In this document: positions 1 through 6,773 of the stretch, piece after piece
Layout of the letters: each line of letters starts with the position of its first letter
Numbering within the stretch: the first letter of the stretch is position 1
NCBI GenBank assembly: GCA_021796315.1
Contig: JAJYOH010000020.1
Coordinates: forward strand, 1 to 24,551
Length of the DNA: 24,551 bases
Direction: 5' to 3'
Source: Chloroflexota bacterium
GTDB lineage: Bacteria; Chloroflexota; Anaerolineae; Anaerolineales; Villigracilaceae
The notes under the pieces: model-generated
The model's database searches: none
Seen by the model: the letters and a program-made list of their open reading frames with translations, nothing else
Told to the model about the DNA's origin: nothing
Position numbers and translations under genes: made by a program

Positions 1-22
1 CATCCATGGCGGCTGATTAAAC

Positions 23-934
23 ATGAAACTGATTTTTGCAACCCGCCCGTCTGCGCTCGCTCGCTGGCAAACCCAGTGGGTTATTAACTCTCTTCGAAAA
101 ATTCACCCAAATCTTATATGTGAAGAAAAAATCATCACCACGCAAGGCGACAAAATTTTGGATAGGCCATTGCCTGAGATTGGCGGCAAAGGTTTGTTCA
201 CCCAGGAACTCGAATCTGAATTATTGAGCGGCGCCGTTCATTGCGCGGTGCATTCGCTCAAGGATTTGCCTGTTGAGAATCCAGATGGATTAACGATCGG
301 ATGTATTCCTGTTCGCGCCGAAGTGCGGGACGCGTTGATCTCGGCAAATAGTTACACAATGCAGACTTTACCTGAAGGCGCTTCGGTCGGGACCTCGAGC
401 CTGCGCCGCTCAGCCCAATTGCTTTCCCTCCGCCCGGACCTTCGCACCGGGTCCCTGCGCGGCAACGTGGACACGCGCGTTCGCAAAGCGCTCGATGGTC
501 AATACAATGCGATCATTCTTGCTGGCGCGGGACTGACTCGTTTGGGCCTTGAAAAAAATGTGACCGAATGGCTTTCACTGGAGGTGATGCTGCCCGCAGC
601 GGGACAGGGCGCGCTGGCTGTTCAATGCCGCGCTGACGATCAGTCCACCCTCAGCCTGCTCGCCGCGCTGGATGACGAGTCCACGCGGAAAGCGGTCACT
701 GCCGAACGCGCCTTCCTGAGCGGCCTCGGCGGCGGATGTTCCGTGCCGGTTGCAGCGTACGCGGAGACAGGTGTCAAGTATCAGGTATTAGGTGTCAGGT
801 TAACTGGCTTGGTGATTTCAGAAGACGGAAAGAAAATCGTCAAAGTAACTGGTCAGGGCGCGGACGCGCTTCAGCTTGGAAATGATCTTGCTCAACAAGC
901 TATTTCACAAGGCGCAAATGAAATCCTTCGATGA
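23..934 (+). CDS. hemC: Hydroxymethylbilane synthase (porphobilinogen deaminase)
   Basis: This enzyme joins four porphobilinogen molecules into hydroxymethylbilane in the cytosol. The 303-residue length is normal. Family motifs run in order: the ATRPSALARWQ N-terminus, GGKGLFTQELE, HSLKDLP, GTSSLRRSAQL, LRGNVDTRVRKL-like, AAGQGALAVQCR and GGGCSVPVAAYAE. Cys239 in GGGCS is the expected attachment site of the dipyrromethane cofactor. Start ATG 23 gives the conserved N-terminus; no strong ribosome binding site is visible, but only 22 bases lie upstream. It is the first complete gene of the heme operon, and hemD follows directly. Odd feature: residues about 250-261, just after the cofactor-cysteine motif, are encoded by five 7-bp units (771-805), so part of the C-terminal domain seems repeat-derived. 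Assignment is firm. Confidence 0.97.
   Translation: MKLIFATRPSALARWQTQWVINSLRKIHPNLICEEKIITTQGDKILDRPLPEIGGKGLFTQELESELLSGAVHCAVHSLKDLPVENPDGLTIGCIPVRAEVRDALISANSYTMQTLPEGASVGTSSLRRSAQLLSLRPDLRTGSLRGNVDTRVRKALDGQYNAIILAGAGLTRLGLEKNVTEWLSLEVMLPAAGQGALAVQCRADDQSTLSLLAALDDESTRKAVTAERAFLSGLGGGCSVPVAAYAETGVKYQVLGVRLTGLVISEDGKKIVKVTGQGADALQLGNDLAQQAISQGANEILR
771..805 (+). repeat. Period-7 degenerate repeat inside hemC
   Basis: Five consecutive 7-mers are visible: GTGTCAA, GTATCAG, GTATTAG, GTGTCAG, GTTAACT. The consensus is about GTRTCAG. The array lies within the coding frame of hemC and codes for roughly GVKYQVLGVRLT. Four other arrays with the same period but other units occur in this operon. 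Confidence 0.75.
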
Positions 935-944
935 GTTCAGTCAA

Positions 945-1703
945 ATGAAACGCATTCTGATCACCCGCCCGCGTATTCAGGCAGACTCATTGGCAGACGG
1001 ATTAAAAGCCGCTGGTTTCGAGCCGATCTATTTTCCTGTGATCGAAATCCGTCCGATGGAAGACAATACACAACTCGAACAAGCTTTAAATAATCTAGCC
1101 AAATATGAATGGATCGTTTTTACATCGGTCAATGCTGTGGATGTTGTGTTTTCTCCCTCACCCCTTCGCCCCTCTCCCAATTTTGGGAGAGGGGGTGGGG
1201 TGAGGGTCGCAGCCATCGGCCCAAAAACTGCGGACGCATTGAAAACGCGCGGCGTGGTTGTTGATTTTGTCCCTGAAGAATATGTAGCCGAAGCCATCCT
1301 GCCCGGGCTGGGCGATTTGAAAAATAAATGGGTCCTGCTGCCTCGCGCCGAAATTGCGCGCAAGGCTTTACCCGAAGAGATCGTCAAAGCGGGCGGCATC
1401 GCGCATGAGATCGCCGTTTACAAAACCCTGCCCGCACAGCCTGATGCCGAGGGTCTAGCCGCATTGAGAGCCGGTGTGGATGTGATTACATTGACCAGCC
1501 CATCCACCGTGCAAAACTTCTGCGCGATTACAAAACAGAACAGACTTGACCCATTGAACCTGCCGAACAATCCGTTGTTTGCTTGCATTGGCCCCATCAC
1601 AGAACAAGCCGCGAGGGAAGAAGGATTGGTCAACATCATGGCTGCAAAAGAATATACCAGCGAAGGACTGATTCAAATCATCAGTAATCTGGAGACATTA
1701 TGA
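945..1703 (+). CDS. hemD: Uroporphyrinogen-III synthase
   Basis: HemD closes and isomerises hydroxymethylbilane to uroporphyrinogen III. The N-terminus [20 protein letters not shown], the block [22 protein letters not shown] and the C-terminal [14 protein letters not shown] and [11 protein letters not shown] blocks match the two-lobed family. I chose ATG 945 (252 aa, 10 nt after the hemC stop) because it gives the usual MKRxLITRP start. ATG 918 (overlapping hemC) or 876 would only add non-conserved residues. It overlaps hemB by 4 bp (ATGA, 1700-1703). Odd feature: residues 71-87 come from a palindromic repeat (1155-1206) inserted between SVNAVDVVF and VRVAAIGP. They replace a segment that is normally a helix with a Pro/Gly/Arg-rich stretch. 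The protein may tolerate this as a loop, but its activity should not be taken for granted. Confidence 0.93.
   Translation: MKRILITRPRIQADSLADGLKAAGFEPIYFPVIEIRPMEDNTQLEQALNNLAKYEWIVFTSVNAVDVVFSPSPLRPSPNFGRGGGVRVAAIGPKTADALKTRGVVVDFVPEEYVAEAILPGLGDLKNKWVLLPRAEIARKALPEEIVKAGGIAHEIAVYKTLPAQPDAEGLAALRAGVDVITLTSPSTVQNFCAITKQNRLDPLNLPNNPLFACIGPITEQAAREEGLVNIMAAKEYTSEGLIQIISNLETL
1155..1206 (+). repeat. C/T-rich palindromic repeat inserted in frame in hemD
   Basis: Two nested inverted repeats are visible. The outer arms CCCTCACCCC (1155-1164) and GGGGTGAGGG (1197-1206) are perfect. The inner arms CCCCTCTCCCAA (1169-1180) and TTGGGAGAGGGG (1183-1194) are also perfect, with a 2-nt loop. It adds about 17 codons without breaking the frame. 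A related, shorter copy sits at the hemE 3' end (5964-5997). The form resembles REP/MITE-type palindromes found in many bacterial genomes. Confidence 0.85.
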
Positions 1704-2740
1704 CTCTGCTTGAACTTGAAAATCGTCAATCGTTAATCGTTAATCGTAAATCGGTTCGTCCGCGCAGATTGCGCGCCACGCCTGCCATCCGCGCAATGGT
1801 GCGCGAGACGGAATTAAACGCGCGCGATTTTATTTATCCGCTGTTTGTAAGGCATGGCGAGGGTCGCAGCGAGATCCGCTCGATGCCGGGCGTGTATCAA
1901 CTGTCAGTGGAAGAAACTGTCCGTGAAGCGGAAGCCGCCATGAAGTCCGGCGTGAACGCTGTGATTTTGTTCGGTATCCCAGCCGAAAAAGATCCGGTCG
2001 GTTTGGAAAATTTCGCCGACAATGGAATCGTCCAGCAGGCAATTCGCGCCATCAAAAAAGAAATCCCGGAGATGGTTGTCGTGACCGATGTGTGTCTGTG
2101 TGAATATACCGATCACGGTCACTGCGGGATTTTGAATACGGGCGAACATTTTCACGCTGGCTTGCCTGAAGGTTACGTGCTCAACGATGAAACGTTGGAC
2201 GTGCTGGCGAAGGTGGCGATCTCGCACGCCGAATGCGGCGCGGATATTGTTGCGCCGAGCGGCATGATGGATGGAATGGTCGCGACGATTCGTGAAGGGC
2301 TGGATTTTGCAGGTTATGAAAATCTTCCCATCATGTCTTACTCTGTGAAATATGCTTCATCGTTTTATGGACCGTTCCGTGATGCGGCAGAGGGCGCACC
2401 GAAATTCGGTGACCGCAAATCGCATCAGATGGACCCTGCCAATGTGCGCGAAGCGCTGCGTGAAGCCGCGATTGACGTGGACGAAGGTGCGGACATGTTG
2501 ATGGTGAAACCTGCGCTGGCCTATCTGGATGTGATCCGCACGGTCAAGGATGCCTTTCCTGAATTGCCGATGGCGGCCTATAACGTCAGCGGCGAATATT
2601 CGATGATCAAAGCCGCGGCGCAAAACGGCTGGATCGATGAAGCAAAAGCCACGCTCGAAACATTGACATCCATCAAGCGCGCCGGCGCTGACTTGATCAT
2701 TACCTATCACGCCGTGGAAGCGGCGAATTGGTTGAAGTAG
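1700..2740 (+). CDS. hemB: Delta-aminolevulinic acid dehydratase (porphobilinogen synthase), zinc type
   Basis: HemB condenses two 5-aminolevulinate molecules into porphobilinogen. The Schiff-base lysines are visible as K217 ([12 protein letters not shown]) and K270 ([12 protein letters not shown]). The metal site has the three-cysteine zinc form: C132, C134 and C142 in [14 protein letters not shown]. The canonical protein begins at about [20 protein letters not shown] (residue 21). The first 20 residues are extra, and residues 8-19 are coded by a period-7 repeat. Start ATG 1700 has GGAG at 1691-1694 and overlaps the hemD stop by 4 bp. A later start for the core protein is not obvious, so the extension is probably translated. 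Length is 346 aa. Family assignment is firm. Confidence 0.97.
   Translation: MTLLELENRQSLIVNRKSVRPRRLRATPAIRAMVRETELNARDFIYPLFVRHGEGRSEIRSMPGVYQLSVEETVREAEAAMKSGVNAVILFGIPAEKDPVGLENFADNGIVQQAIRAIKKEIPEMVVVTDVCLCEYTDHGHCGILNTGEHFHAGLPEGYVLNDETLDVLAKVAISHAECGADIVAPSGMMDGMVATIREGLDFAGYENLPIMSYSVKYASSFYGPFRDAAEGAPKFGDRKSHQMDPANVREALREAAIDVDEGADMLMVKPALAYLDVIRTVKDAFPELPMAAYNVSGEYSMIKAAAQNGWIDEAKATLETLTSIKRAGADLIITYHAVEAANWLK
1721..1755 (+). repeat. Period-7 repeat in the hemB 5' coding end
   Basis: Five 7-mers are visible: AATCGTC, AATCGTT, AATCGTT, AATCGTA, AATCGGT. They encode residues 8-19 of HemB ([12 protein letters not shown]), ahead of the conserved core. This is the cleanest of the period-7 arrays in the operon. 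Confidence 0.85.
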
Positions 2741-2744
2741 TAAA

Positions 2745-2921
2745 TGTCATTACGAGGGTGGTTGAGTAGGTGGTGCTTGTCCGCCGTATCGAAACCACCC
2801 GAAGCAATCTCAACTACCTTGCTAATCATGAGATTGCTTCGCTCACCTGCACTGCACCACACCTGCCCTGGCGGGCGGTGCCAGGGAACGCAGTGCGGTG
2901 CATGTGTCGCTCGCAATGACA
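2745..2921. repeat. GTCATTGCGAG-type inverted-repeat element with a nested GGTTGAGTAGG element
   Basis: The hemB to radical-SAM gap is almost entirely one repeat. Outer ends TGTCATTACGAG (2745-2756) and CTCGCAATGACA (2910-2921) are inverted with one mismatch. Inner arms GAAGCAATCTC (2801-2811) and GAGATTGCTTC (2830-2840) are perfect. Between the left arms is a second element, GTGGTTGAGTAGG ... CCGCCGTATCGAAACCACC (about 2758-2799), related to the repeat at 4103-4226. A further GC-rich inverted repeat sits around 2848-2902. A second copy of the outer family is at 21634-21735. The open frame through it is not treated as a gene. Confidence 0.85.
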
Positions 2922-2944
2922 TTAAGAAGTGAATGGAGATATCA

Positions 2945-4090
2945 ATGACAACATCGAACTTAACCCAACGCGCCGCAGCCGACCGTTCTTTGCATAATAA
3001 TCACATGGCAAGCGCCGATTTCAGCATGGCGCCTTTCACCATTGCCTGGGAAGTGACGCGCGCCTGTGCGTACGCATGTGTCCACTGCCGCGCGGATGCC
3101 ATGCACACACCCGACCCGAATGAATTGAATACGGAAGAAGCCCTGCACTTGATCGACCGTCTGGCTGAATTCGGTTCACCGATCCTGGTTTTCACTGGCG
3201 GCGACCCGATGATGCGCAGGGATTTGCATGAGCTGATCGCTTATGCAACGCAAAAAGGATTGCGTTGTTCTTTGACGCCGACTGCCACGGCCTTGCCAAC
3301 CACGGCGCGACTCGAAAAAGTGCGTGATGCAGGCATTCGCCGCATTGCGCTTTCGCTCGATGCACCGCGCGCAGAAATCCACGATAATTTTCGGCAGGTG
3401 CAAGGCTCATGGCAGCGCACCATGGATATTTTGCACCGCGCGCAGGCAATCGGTGTAAGTGTGCAGGTCAATACGACGGTTGCAAAACACAATGTGGATA
3501 TTCTGGATGAAATGATCCCGTTCCTGCAGGAAGTTGGCGCGGTGCAATGGTCATTGTTCTTCCTGGTTCCGACCGGTCGCGCACAAGCCAGCAACATGAT
3601 CTCTCCCGAAGAACATGAACGCGTCTTCAACTGGCTGTATGATCTATCCAGGAACGCGCCCTTTGATATTAAATCCACGGCTGCGCCGATGTATCGCCGC
3701 GTTGCAATTGAGCGTAAACGCGCTGAACAAGGCGCCGATAAACCGGTCACCTTCCAGGGCGCGGGTTTCCAATATGCCGATGGACTCAATCGTCCGACGC
3801 GCGGCGTCAATGACGGGAACGGTTTCCTGTTCATTTCACATGTCGGCGATATTCAACCCTCCGGCTTTTTGCCGATCACCGCAGGCAACGTCCGCACAGA
3901 CGATATCGTGGATGTTTACCGTCACTCGCAACTTTTCACCGACCTGCGTTCCCCGGACAAAATCAAAGGCCGCTGCGGAATCTGCGAATACCGCGACGTA
4001 TGCGGCGGTCAACGCGGACGCGCCTATGGCATCACCGGCGATTATCTGGAATCCGATCCCGCCTGTATCTATGTTCCAAGTGCAAATTAA
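2945..4090 (+). CDS. Radical SAM/SPASM protein, TIGR04053-like, related to AhbD/NirJ heme enzymes
   Basis: The N-terminal radical SAM cluster motif is C41-x3-C45-x2-C48 (CAYACVHC), preceded by the WEVTRAC block typical of the AhbD/NirJ/MoaA-like branch. VFTGGDPMMRRDL is the GGE-type SAM motif. A C-terminal SPASM-type domain carries C344-x2-C347-x5-C353-x20-C374, enough for an auxiliary [4Fe-4S] cluster. AhbD decarboxylates Fe-coproporphyrin III to heme in anaerobes. Here the gene lies between hemB and hemQ, so a role as an oxygen-independent counterpart of HemQ is attractive, but this is inference. The protein looks closer to the uncharacterised TIGR04053 family than to true AhbD. I chose ATG 2945 (381 aa) because GGAG at 2935-2938 is 6 nt upstream; ATG 2933 is the alternative. 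The upstream gap is a repeat element. Confidence 0.85.
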   Translation: MTTSNLTQRAAADRSLHNNHMASADFSMAPFTIAWEVTRACAYACVHCRADAMHTPDPNELNTEEALHLIDRLAEFGSPILVFTGGDPMMRRDLHELIAYATQKGLRCSLTPTATALPTTARLEKVRDAGIRRIALSLDAPRAEIHDNFRQVQGSWQRTMDILHRAQAIGVSVQVNTTVAKHNVDILDEMIPFLQEVGAVQWSLFFLVPTGRAQASNMISPEEHERVFNWLYDLSRNAPFDIKSTAAPMYRRVAIERKRAEQGADKPVTFQGAGFQYADGLNRPTRGVNDGNGFLFISHVGDIQPSGFLPITAGNVRTDDIVDVYRHSQLFTDLRSPDKIKGRCGICEYRDVCGGQRGRAYGITGDYLESDPACIYVPSAN

Positions 4091-4102
4091 AAAAACAATT
4101 CG

Positions 4103-4226
4103 TTGGTCGAGTAGGCGGTGTTCTTCCGCCATATCGAGACCAACAATGAATAGAAAAACAAGAATCATCCTGAATACCGTGGTCTCGATATGCCCTCGAA
4201 TTACACTCGGGCTACTCGACCACCGA
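4103..4226. repeat. GGTCGAGTAGGCGG / TATCGAGACC repeat pair
   Basis: The gap between the radical SAM gene and hemQ holds four related half-sites. The first hairpin is TTGGTCGAGTAGGCGG (4103-4118) facing CCGCCATATCGAGACCAA (4126-4143), an imperfect inverted repeat. The second is GTGGTCTCGATATGCCC (about 4179-4195) facing GGGCTACTCGACCACC (about 4209-4224). The two hairpins are mirror images of each other. The same half-sites occur inside the repeat after hemB. No gene is visible in the gap. Confidence 0.8.
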
Positions 4227-4244
4227 TCATGAATTGAGAGACTT

Positions 4245-4928
4245 ATGCCTGAACAAACTCCCCGGACCCTTAATCATTTTTCGCTGTATGCCTTTACGGA
4301 CGCTTATTGGTTGCTAAGCAAAGAAGAAAAATCCTCCTTCCATAAAAACTGGCTGACAGGTTTATGCACCGCCGCGCAAACTGTGGACATTTTTCAAAAC
4401 ACCGACAGCAAAGCAGATGTGTTGGTCTGGTGCGCCCTCGAAGCGGACAATCCGTGCAACACTTCAACCTTCTTCGAGAAACTGGCGCAGGCGACCACGC
4501 CTTATCGTCACCTGATCCGCCCCGTAGATTCGCTTTGGGGTTTTACACGTCCATCGCAATACACCAAGACGCGTTCAGCGCAGGAGATCGATCCGTTCGC
4601 TGAAACGCGCATGAAGTATCTGGTCATGTATCCGTTCGCAAAAACAGCGGAGTGGTATCTGATGAGTCGCGAGTCGCGTCAGGGCATGATGAACGAACAC
4701 ATCCGCATCGGCAAGCAATACGAGGACATCAAGCAATTGTTGTTGTATTCATTTGGTTTGCAGGATCAGGAATTTATCGTTGTTTATGAAACGGAAAATC
4801 TGCCGCGCTTCTCCGATCTCGTCAATGAATTGCGCGACACCGAAGCGCGCCGTTACACACTGCAAGACACGCCCGTTTACACCGCCATCTATCATCCCGC
4901 CGAAGAGACACTCGCGTTATGGAAATGA
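4245..4928 (+). CDS. hemQ: Coproheme decarboxylase, chlorite-dismutase family (HemQ/ChdC)
   Basis: HemQ/ChdC removes two propionate carboxyls from coproheme, using peroxide, to give heme b; this is the last step of the coproporphyrin-dependent pathway. The 227-residue length and the blocks HFSLYAFTDAYW, LWGFTRPSQYTK, MKYLVMYPFAKTAEWY, RQGMMNEHIRIGKQY and YSFGLQDQEFIVVYE are typical. Y129 and K133 in YPFAK match the catalytic Tyr/Lys pair described in ChdC proteins, and H152 in NEHI matches the proximal heme ligand. The distal arginine that marks true chlorite dismutases is not evident, so this is HemQ rather than a chlorite-degrading enzyme. It overlaps hemE by 10 bp and sits with hemE, hemH and hemY, which supports the role. 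The start ATG 4245 gives a normal N-terminus; the upstream gap is a repeat. Confidence 0.93.
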   Translation: MPEQTPRTLNHFSLYAFTDAYWLLSKEEKSSFHKNWLTGLCTAAQTVDIFQNTDSKADVLVWCALEADNPCNTSTFFEKLAQATTPYRHLIRPVDSLWGFTRPSQYTKTRSAQEIDPFAETRMKYLVMYPFAKTAEWYLMSRESRQGMMNEHIRIGKQYEDIKQLLLYSFGLQDQEFIVVYETENLPRFSDLVNELRDTEARRYTLQDTPVYTAIYHPAEETLALWK

Positions 4929-6004
4929 CCGACCGCTTCCTGCGCGCTTGTCGCCTCGAATCTGTTGATGCCACGCCCGTTTGGTTCATGCGCCAGGCGG
5001 GACGTTACATGGCGGAGTATCGCGCCATCCGCGAAAAATATTCCCTGCTCGAAATTTGCTATCATCCCGAACTCGCCGCCGAAGTGACGCTTCAACCAGT
5101 CCGTGCGCTTGGTGTTGATGCCGCGATTCTTTTTGCCGATATTTTGCTGCCCACCATTCCTCTCGGCGTTGGCTTGGAATTTGCAAAAGGCGAAGGCCCT
5201 GTTTTGCAGAATCCCGTCCGCACAATGGATGATGTCAAGAATCTGCGGCCAGTGAATCCTGAATCAGATTTGGGGTATGTGATGGATGCCATCCGCCTCT
5301 TGCGCGAGATGCTTCGAACCGGCTCAGCGCAAGCTTTGAGCGGCGTCCCTTTAATCGGCTTTTGTGGCGCCCCGTTCACGGTCGCGTCTTATCTCATCGA
5401 AGGCGGTTCGTCGCGCGAGTTTCTCAAAACAAAATCGATGATGTATTCCGCGCCTGAAGTCTTTCATGCATTGATGGAAAAACTTTCCATCGTATTAAGT
5501 GATTATCTTGTGGCGCAGATCCGTGCGGGCGCACAAGCTGTGCAAGTCTTTGACTCATGGGTCGGCGCGCTCAATCCGCAGGACTATGAAACTTTTGTTT
5601 TGCCTTATTCGCAAAAAATCCTGCAAGCGGCGAAAAAAGAGAACGTGCCTGTGATTCACTTTGGCACGAACACAACTACACTCCTCCCGCTGATGAAGCG
5701 TGCAGGTGGCGACGTAATCGGACTCGACTGGCGTATTCCGCTCGATGACGGCCGGAAAATTTTGGGTGAGGATGTTGCAGTGCAAGGCAATCTCGATCCC
5801 GCACTGCTCTTTGCGCCTCTGCCTGAACTCAAAGCGCGTGTTCGTGATATTTTGAAACGCGCGAATGGCAAGCCCGGCCATATCTTCAATCTCGGTCATG
5901 GCATTTTGCAAAACACACCTGTTGACCATGTCAAAGCCGTTGTCGATATGGTACATGAATATTCCCCTCTCCCACGGGGAGAGGGGCTAGGGATGAGGGC
6001 ATGA
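4919..6004 (+). CDS. hemE: Uroporphyrinogen decarboxylase
   Basis: HemE decarboxylates the four acetate side chains of uroporphyrinogen III to give coproporphyrinogen III. The signature PVWFMRQAGRYMAEYRAIRE lies at the N-terminus. The active-site aspartate is D74 in LFADILLP. The blocks GFCGAPFTVASYLIEGG and HIFNLGHGILQNTPVDHV follow. Start ATG 4919 has GAAGAGA about 10 nt upstream; ATG 4925 would give an exact ATGA overlap with hemQ and is possible. The native protein would end near VVDMVHEY. Residues 349-361 (SPLPRGEGLGMRA) are coded by a palindromic repeat that also supplies the stop codon, and the next start overlaps it by 4 bp. The active site is far from this tail, so function should be intact. 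Confidence 0.97.
   Translation: MEMTDRFLRACRLESVDATPVWFMRQAGRYMAEYRAIREKYSLLEICYHPELAAEVTLQPVRALGVDAAILFADILLPTIPLGVGLEFAKGEGPVLQNPVRTMDDVKNLRPVNPESDLGYVMDAIRLLREMLRTGSAQALSGVPLIGFCGAPFTVASYLIEGGSSREFLKTKSMMYSAPEVFHALMEKLSIVLSDYLVAQIRAGAQAVQVFDSWVGALNPQDYETFVLPYSQKILQAAKKENVPVIHFGTNTTTLLPLMKRAGGDVIGLDWRIPLDDGRKILGEDVAVQGNLDPALLFAPLPELKARVRDILKRANGKPGHIFNLGHGILQNTPVDHVKAVVDMVHEYSPLPRGEGLGMRA
5964..5997 (+). repeat. C/T-rich palindrome forming the hemE C-terminus
   Basis: Perfect arms CCCCTCTCCC (5964-5973) and GGGAGAGGGG (5977-5986) enclose a 3-nt loop and are followed by CTAGGGATGAGGG. It belongs to the same family as the element inside hemD (1155-1206). It codes for the last 13 HemE residues and ends just before the next start codon. 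Confidence 0.8.
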
Positions 6005-6411
6005 ATTGGATCGGTCTCGTCGCTGCTATCACGGCTTTCCTCGCAATTTGGCTTGGACATGTCGCCGTCCGCAAAATCGAATTCATCTCGCCCACGATTT
6101 GGATTCCAACCACTTTATTTGCGTCACTCGGCCTCCTAATGGAATTCCTTTCACTGTCCACAGTCAACCGTCCACTGTCCACTATCCTTGGCATTCTCGG
6201 CATCACCCTCCTCTTCGACGCACTTGAACTCACCCGTCAGAAAAAGCGCATCATCAAAGGACATGCACCCGCCAACCCGAATAATCCGCGCCACGCCCGT
6301 ATCCTCGCTGACTCAAAATTCCATGCAACGACTCTTGACCTGCTGAAACGGGAGCCGATTGGTAAACCAGTCAATGCTGAGCAAGCCGACAAACTGAACA
6401 CTGATCACTGA
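6001..6411 (+). CDS. Small membrane protein, possibly DUF4491-related, in the heme operon
   Basis: The 136-residue product has three likely membrane segments: about residues 3-20, 32-50 and 61-76. A short basic stretch (ELTRQKKRIIKGH) and a polar tail follow. The layout (short hydrophobic N-terminus, a xxPTxWxPT loop, a LGxLGxxLLFDALEL segment ending in a Glu and basic residues) parallels the next gene, which looks like DUF4491. This one may therefore be a diverged paralogue; I cannot name a function. ATG 6001 overlaps the hemE stop (ATGA), so it is translated with the heme genes. Residues about 50-61 are coded by a period-7 repeat, and the stop codon lies in another such array. An assembly, chaperone or transport role for heme precursors is only a guess from position. 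Confidence 0.75.
   Translation: MNWIGLVAAITAFLAIWLGHVAVRKIEFISPTIWIPTTLFASLGLLMEFLSLSTVNRPLSTILGILGITLLFDALELTRQKKRIIKGHAPANPNNPRHARILADSKFHATTLDLLKREPIGKPVNAEQADKLNTDH
6149..6183 (+). repeat. Period-7 repeat inside the first small membrane gene
   Basis: Units are TTTCACT, GTCCACA, GTCAACC, GTCCACT, GTCCACT, with consensus about GTCCACT. It codes for roughly SLSTVNRPLST, between two membrane segments of the small protein. Confidence 0.75.
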
Positions 6412-6440
6412 ACACTGAACACTAATCACCGATTACTGAC
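6393..6440 (+). repeat. Period-7 repeat spanning the gap between the two small membrane genes
   Basis: Units are ACTGAAC, ACTGATC, ACTGAAC, ACTGAAC, ACTAATC, ACCGATT and a partial ACTGAC. The stop codon of the upstream gene (6409-6411) is inside it. The start codon of the next gene follows on the very next base, leaving no recognisable ribosome binding site for that gene. Confidence 0.85.
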
Positions 6441-6773
6441 ATGAACTATTTTGGTCTCCTCACTGGCGTCGCCACGCTATTCATCATTGGACTTGGCTTT
6501 CCGCTTGTGATACGCGGCGAAAGATATTTCGGATATCTTTGCTGGCCGTATATGATGGCGTTGGGCATCCTCATCATTCTTGCTTCGCTATTGATGCAGG
6601 TTGATTGGCTCTCGGTCGTTGTCGGCGTACTGGGCGCAACCTTTGTCTGGGGATCGACCGAACTTAAGGAGCAAGCCGTCCGCACAGAAATTGGCTGGTT
6701 TCCTTTTAACGAAAACAAGATCAAATTACCGTTTGAAGCAATCATCAAAAAATGGAGAGCGCCGCACCTATGA
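6441..6773 (+). CDS. DUF4491 family membrane protein
   Basis: This 110-residue protein has the DUF4491 pattern: MNYFGLLTGVATLFIIGLGFPLVI, then RGERYFGYLCWPYMMALGI, a hydrophobic pair of segments, VLGATFVWGSTELKEQ, and a GWFPFNE tail. About three membrane segments are seen (residues 3-24, 34-52 and 55-72). The family has no assigned function that I know of. Its place between hemE and hemH, co-directional and overlapping the ferrochelatase gene at the 3' end, suggests a link to late heme synthesis at the membrane; this is inference. The 5' flank is a period-7 repeat with no clear ribosome binding site, so translation may depend on the upstream gene. Confidence 0.8.
   Translation: MNYFGLLTGVATLFIIGLGFPLVIRGERYFGYLCWPYMMALGILIILASLLMQVDWLSVVVGVLGATFVWGSTELKEQAVRTEIGWFPFNENKIKLPFEAIIKKWRAPHL

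Noticed and set aside
1..20. Possible 3' end of hemA (last codons reading SMAAD then TAA)
   Set aside because: Only six codons are visible; hemA before hemC is common, but this is too short to support.
876..944. Upstream in-frame starts for hemD at 876 and 918
   Set aside because: They overlap hemC and add residues not conserved in the family; ATG 945 gives the usual N-terminus.
2744..2932. Open frame of 62 codons between hemB and the radical SAM gene
   Set aside because: It lies wholly inside a palindromic repeat element and reads as repeat translation.
3241..3834. Minus-strand open frame of 197 codons
   Set aside because: It is the shadow of the radical SAM gene, whose plus-strand frame carries all the motifs.
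4245..4928. True chlorite dismutase
   Set aside because: Position among heme genes and the Tyr/Lys pair in YPFAK fit HemQ, and no distal-arginine signature was seen.
6393..6440. CRISPR-like short repeat array
   Set aside because: The units are 7 bp with no spacers and no cas genes are near; it is a degenerate tandem repeat.
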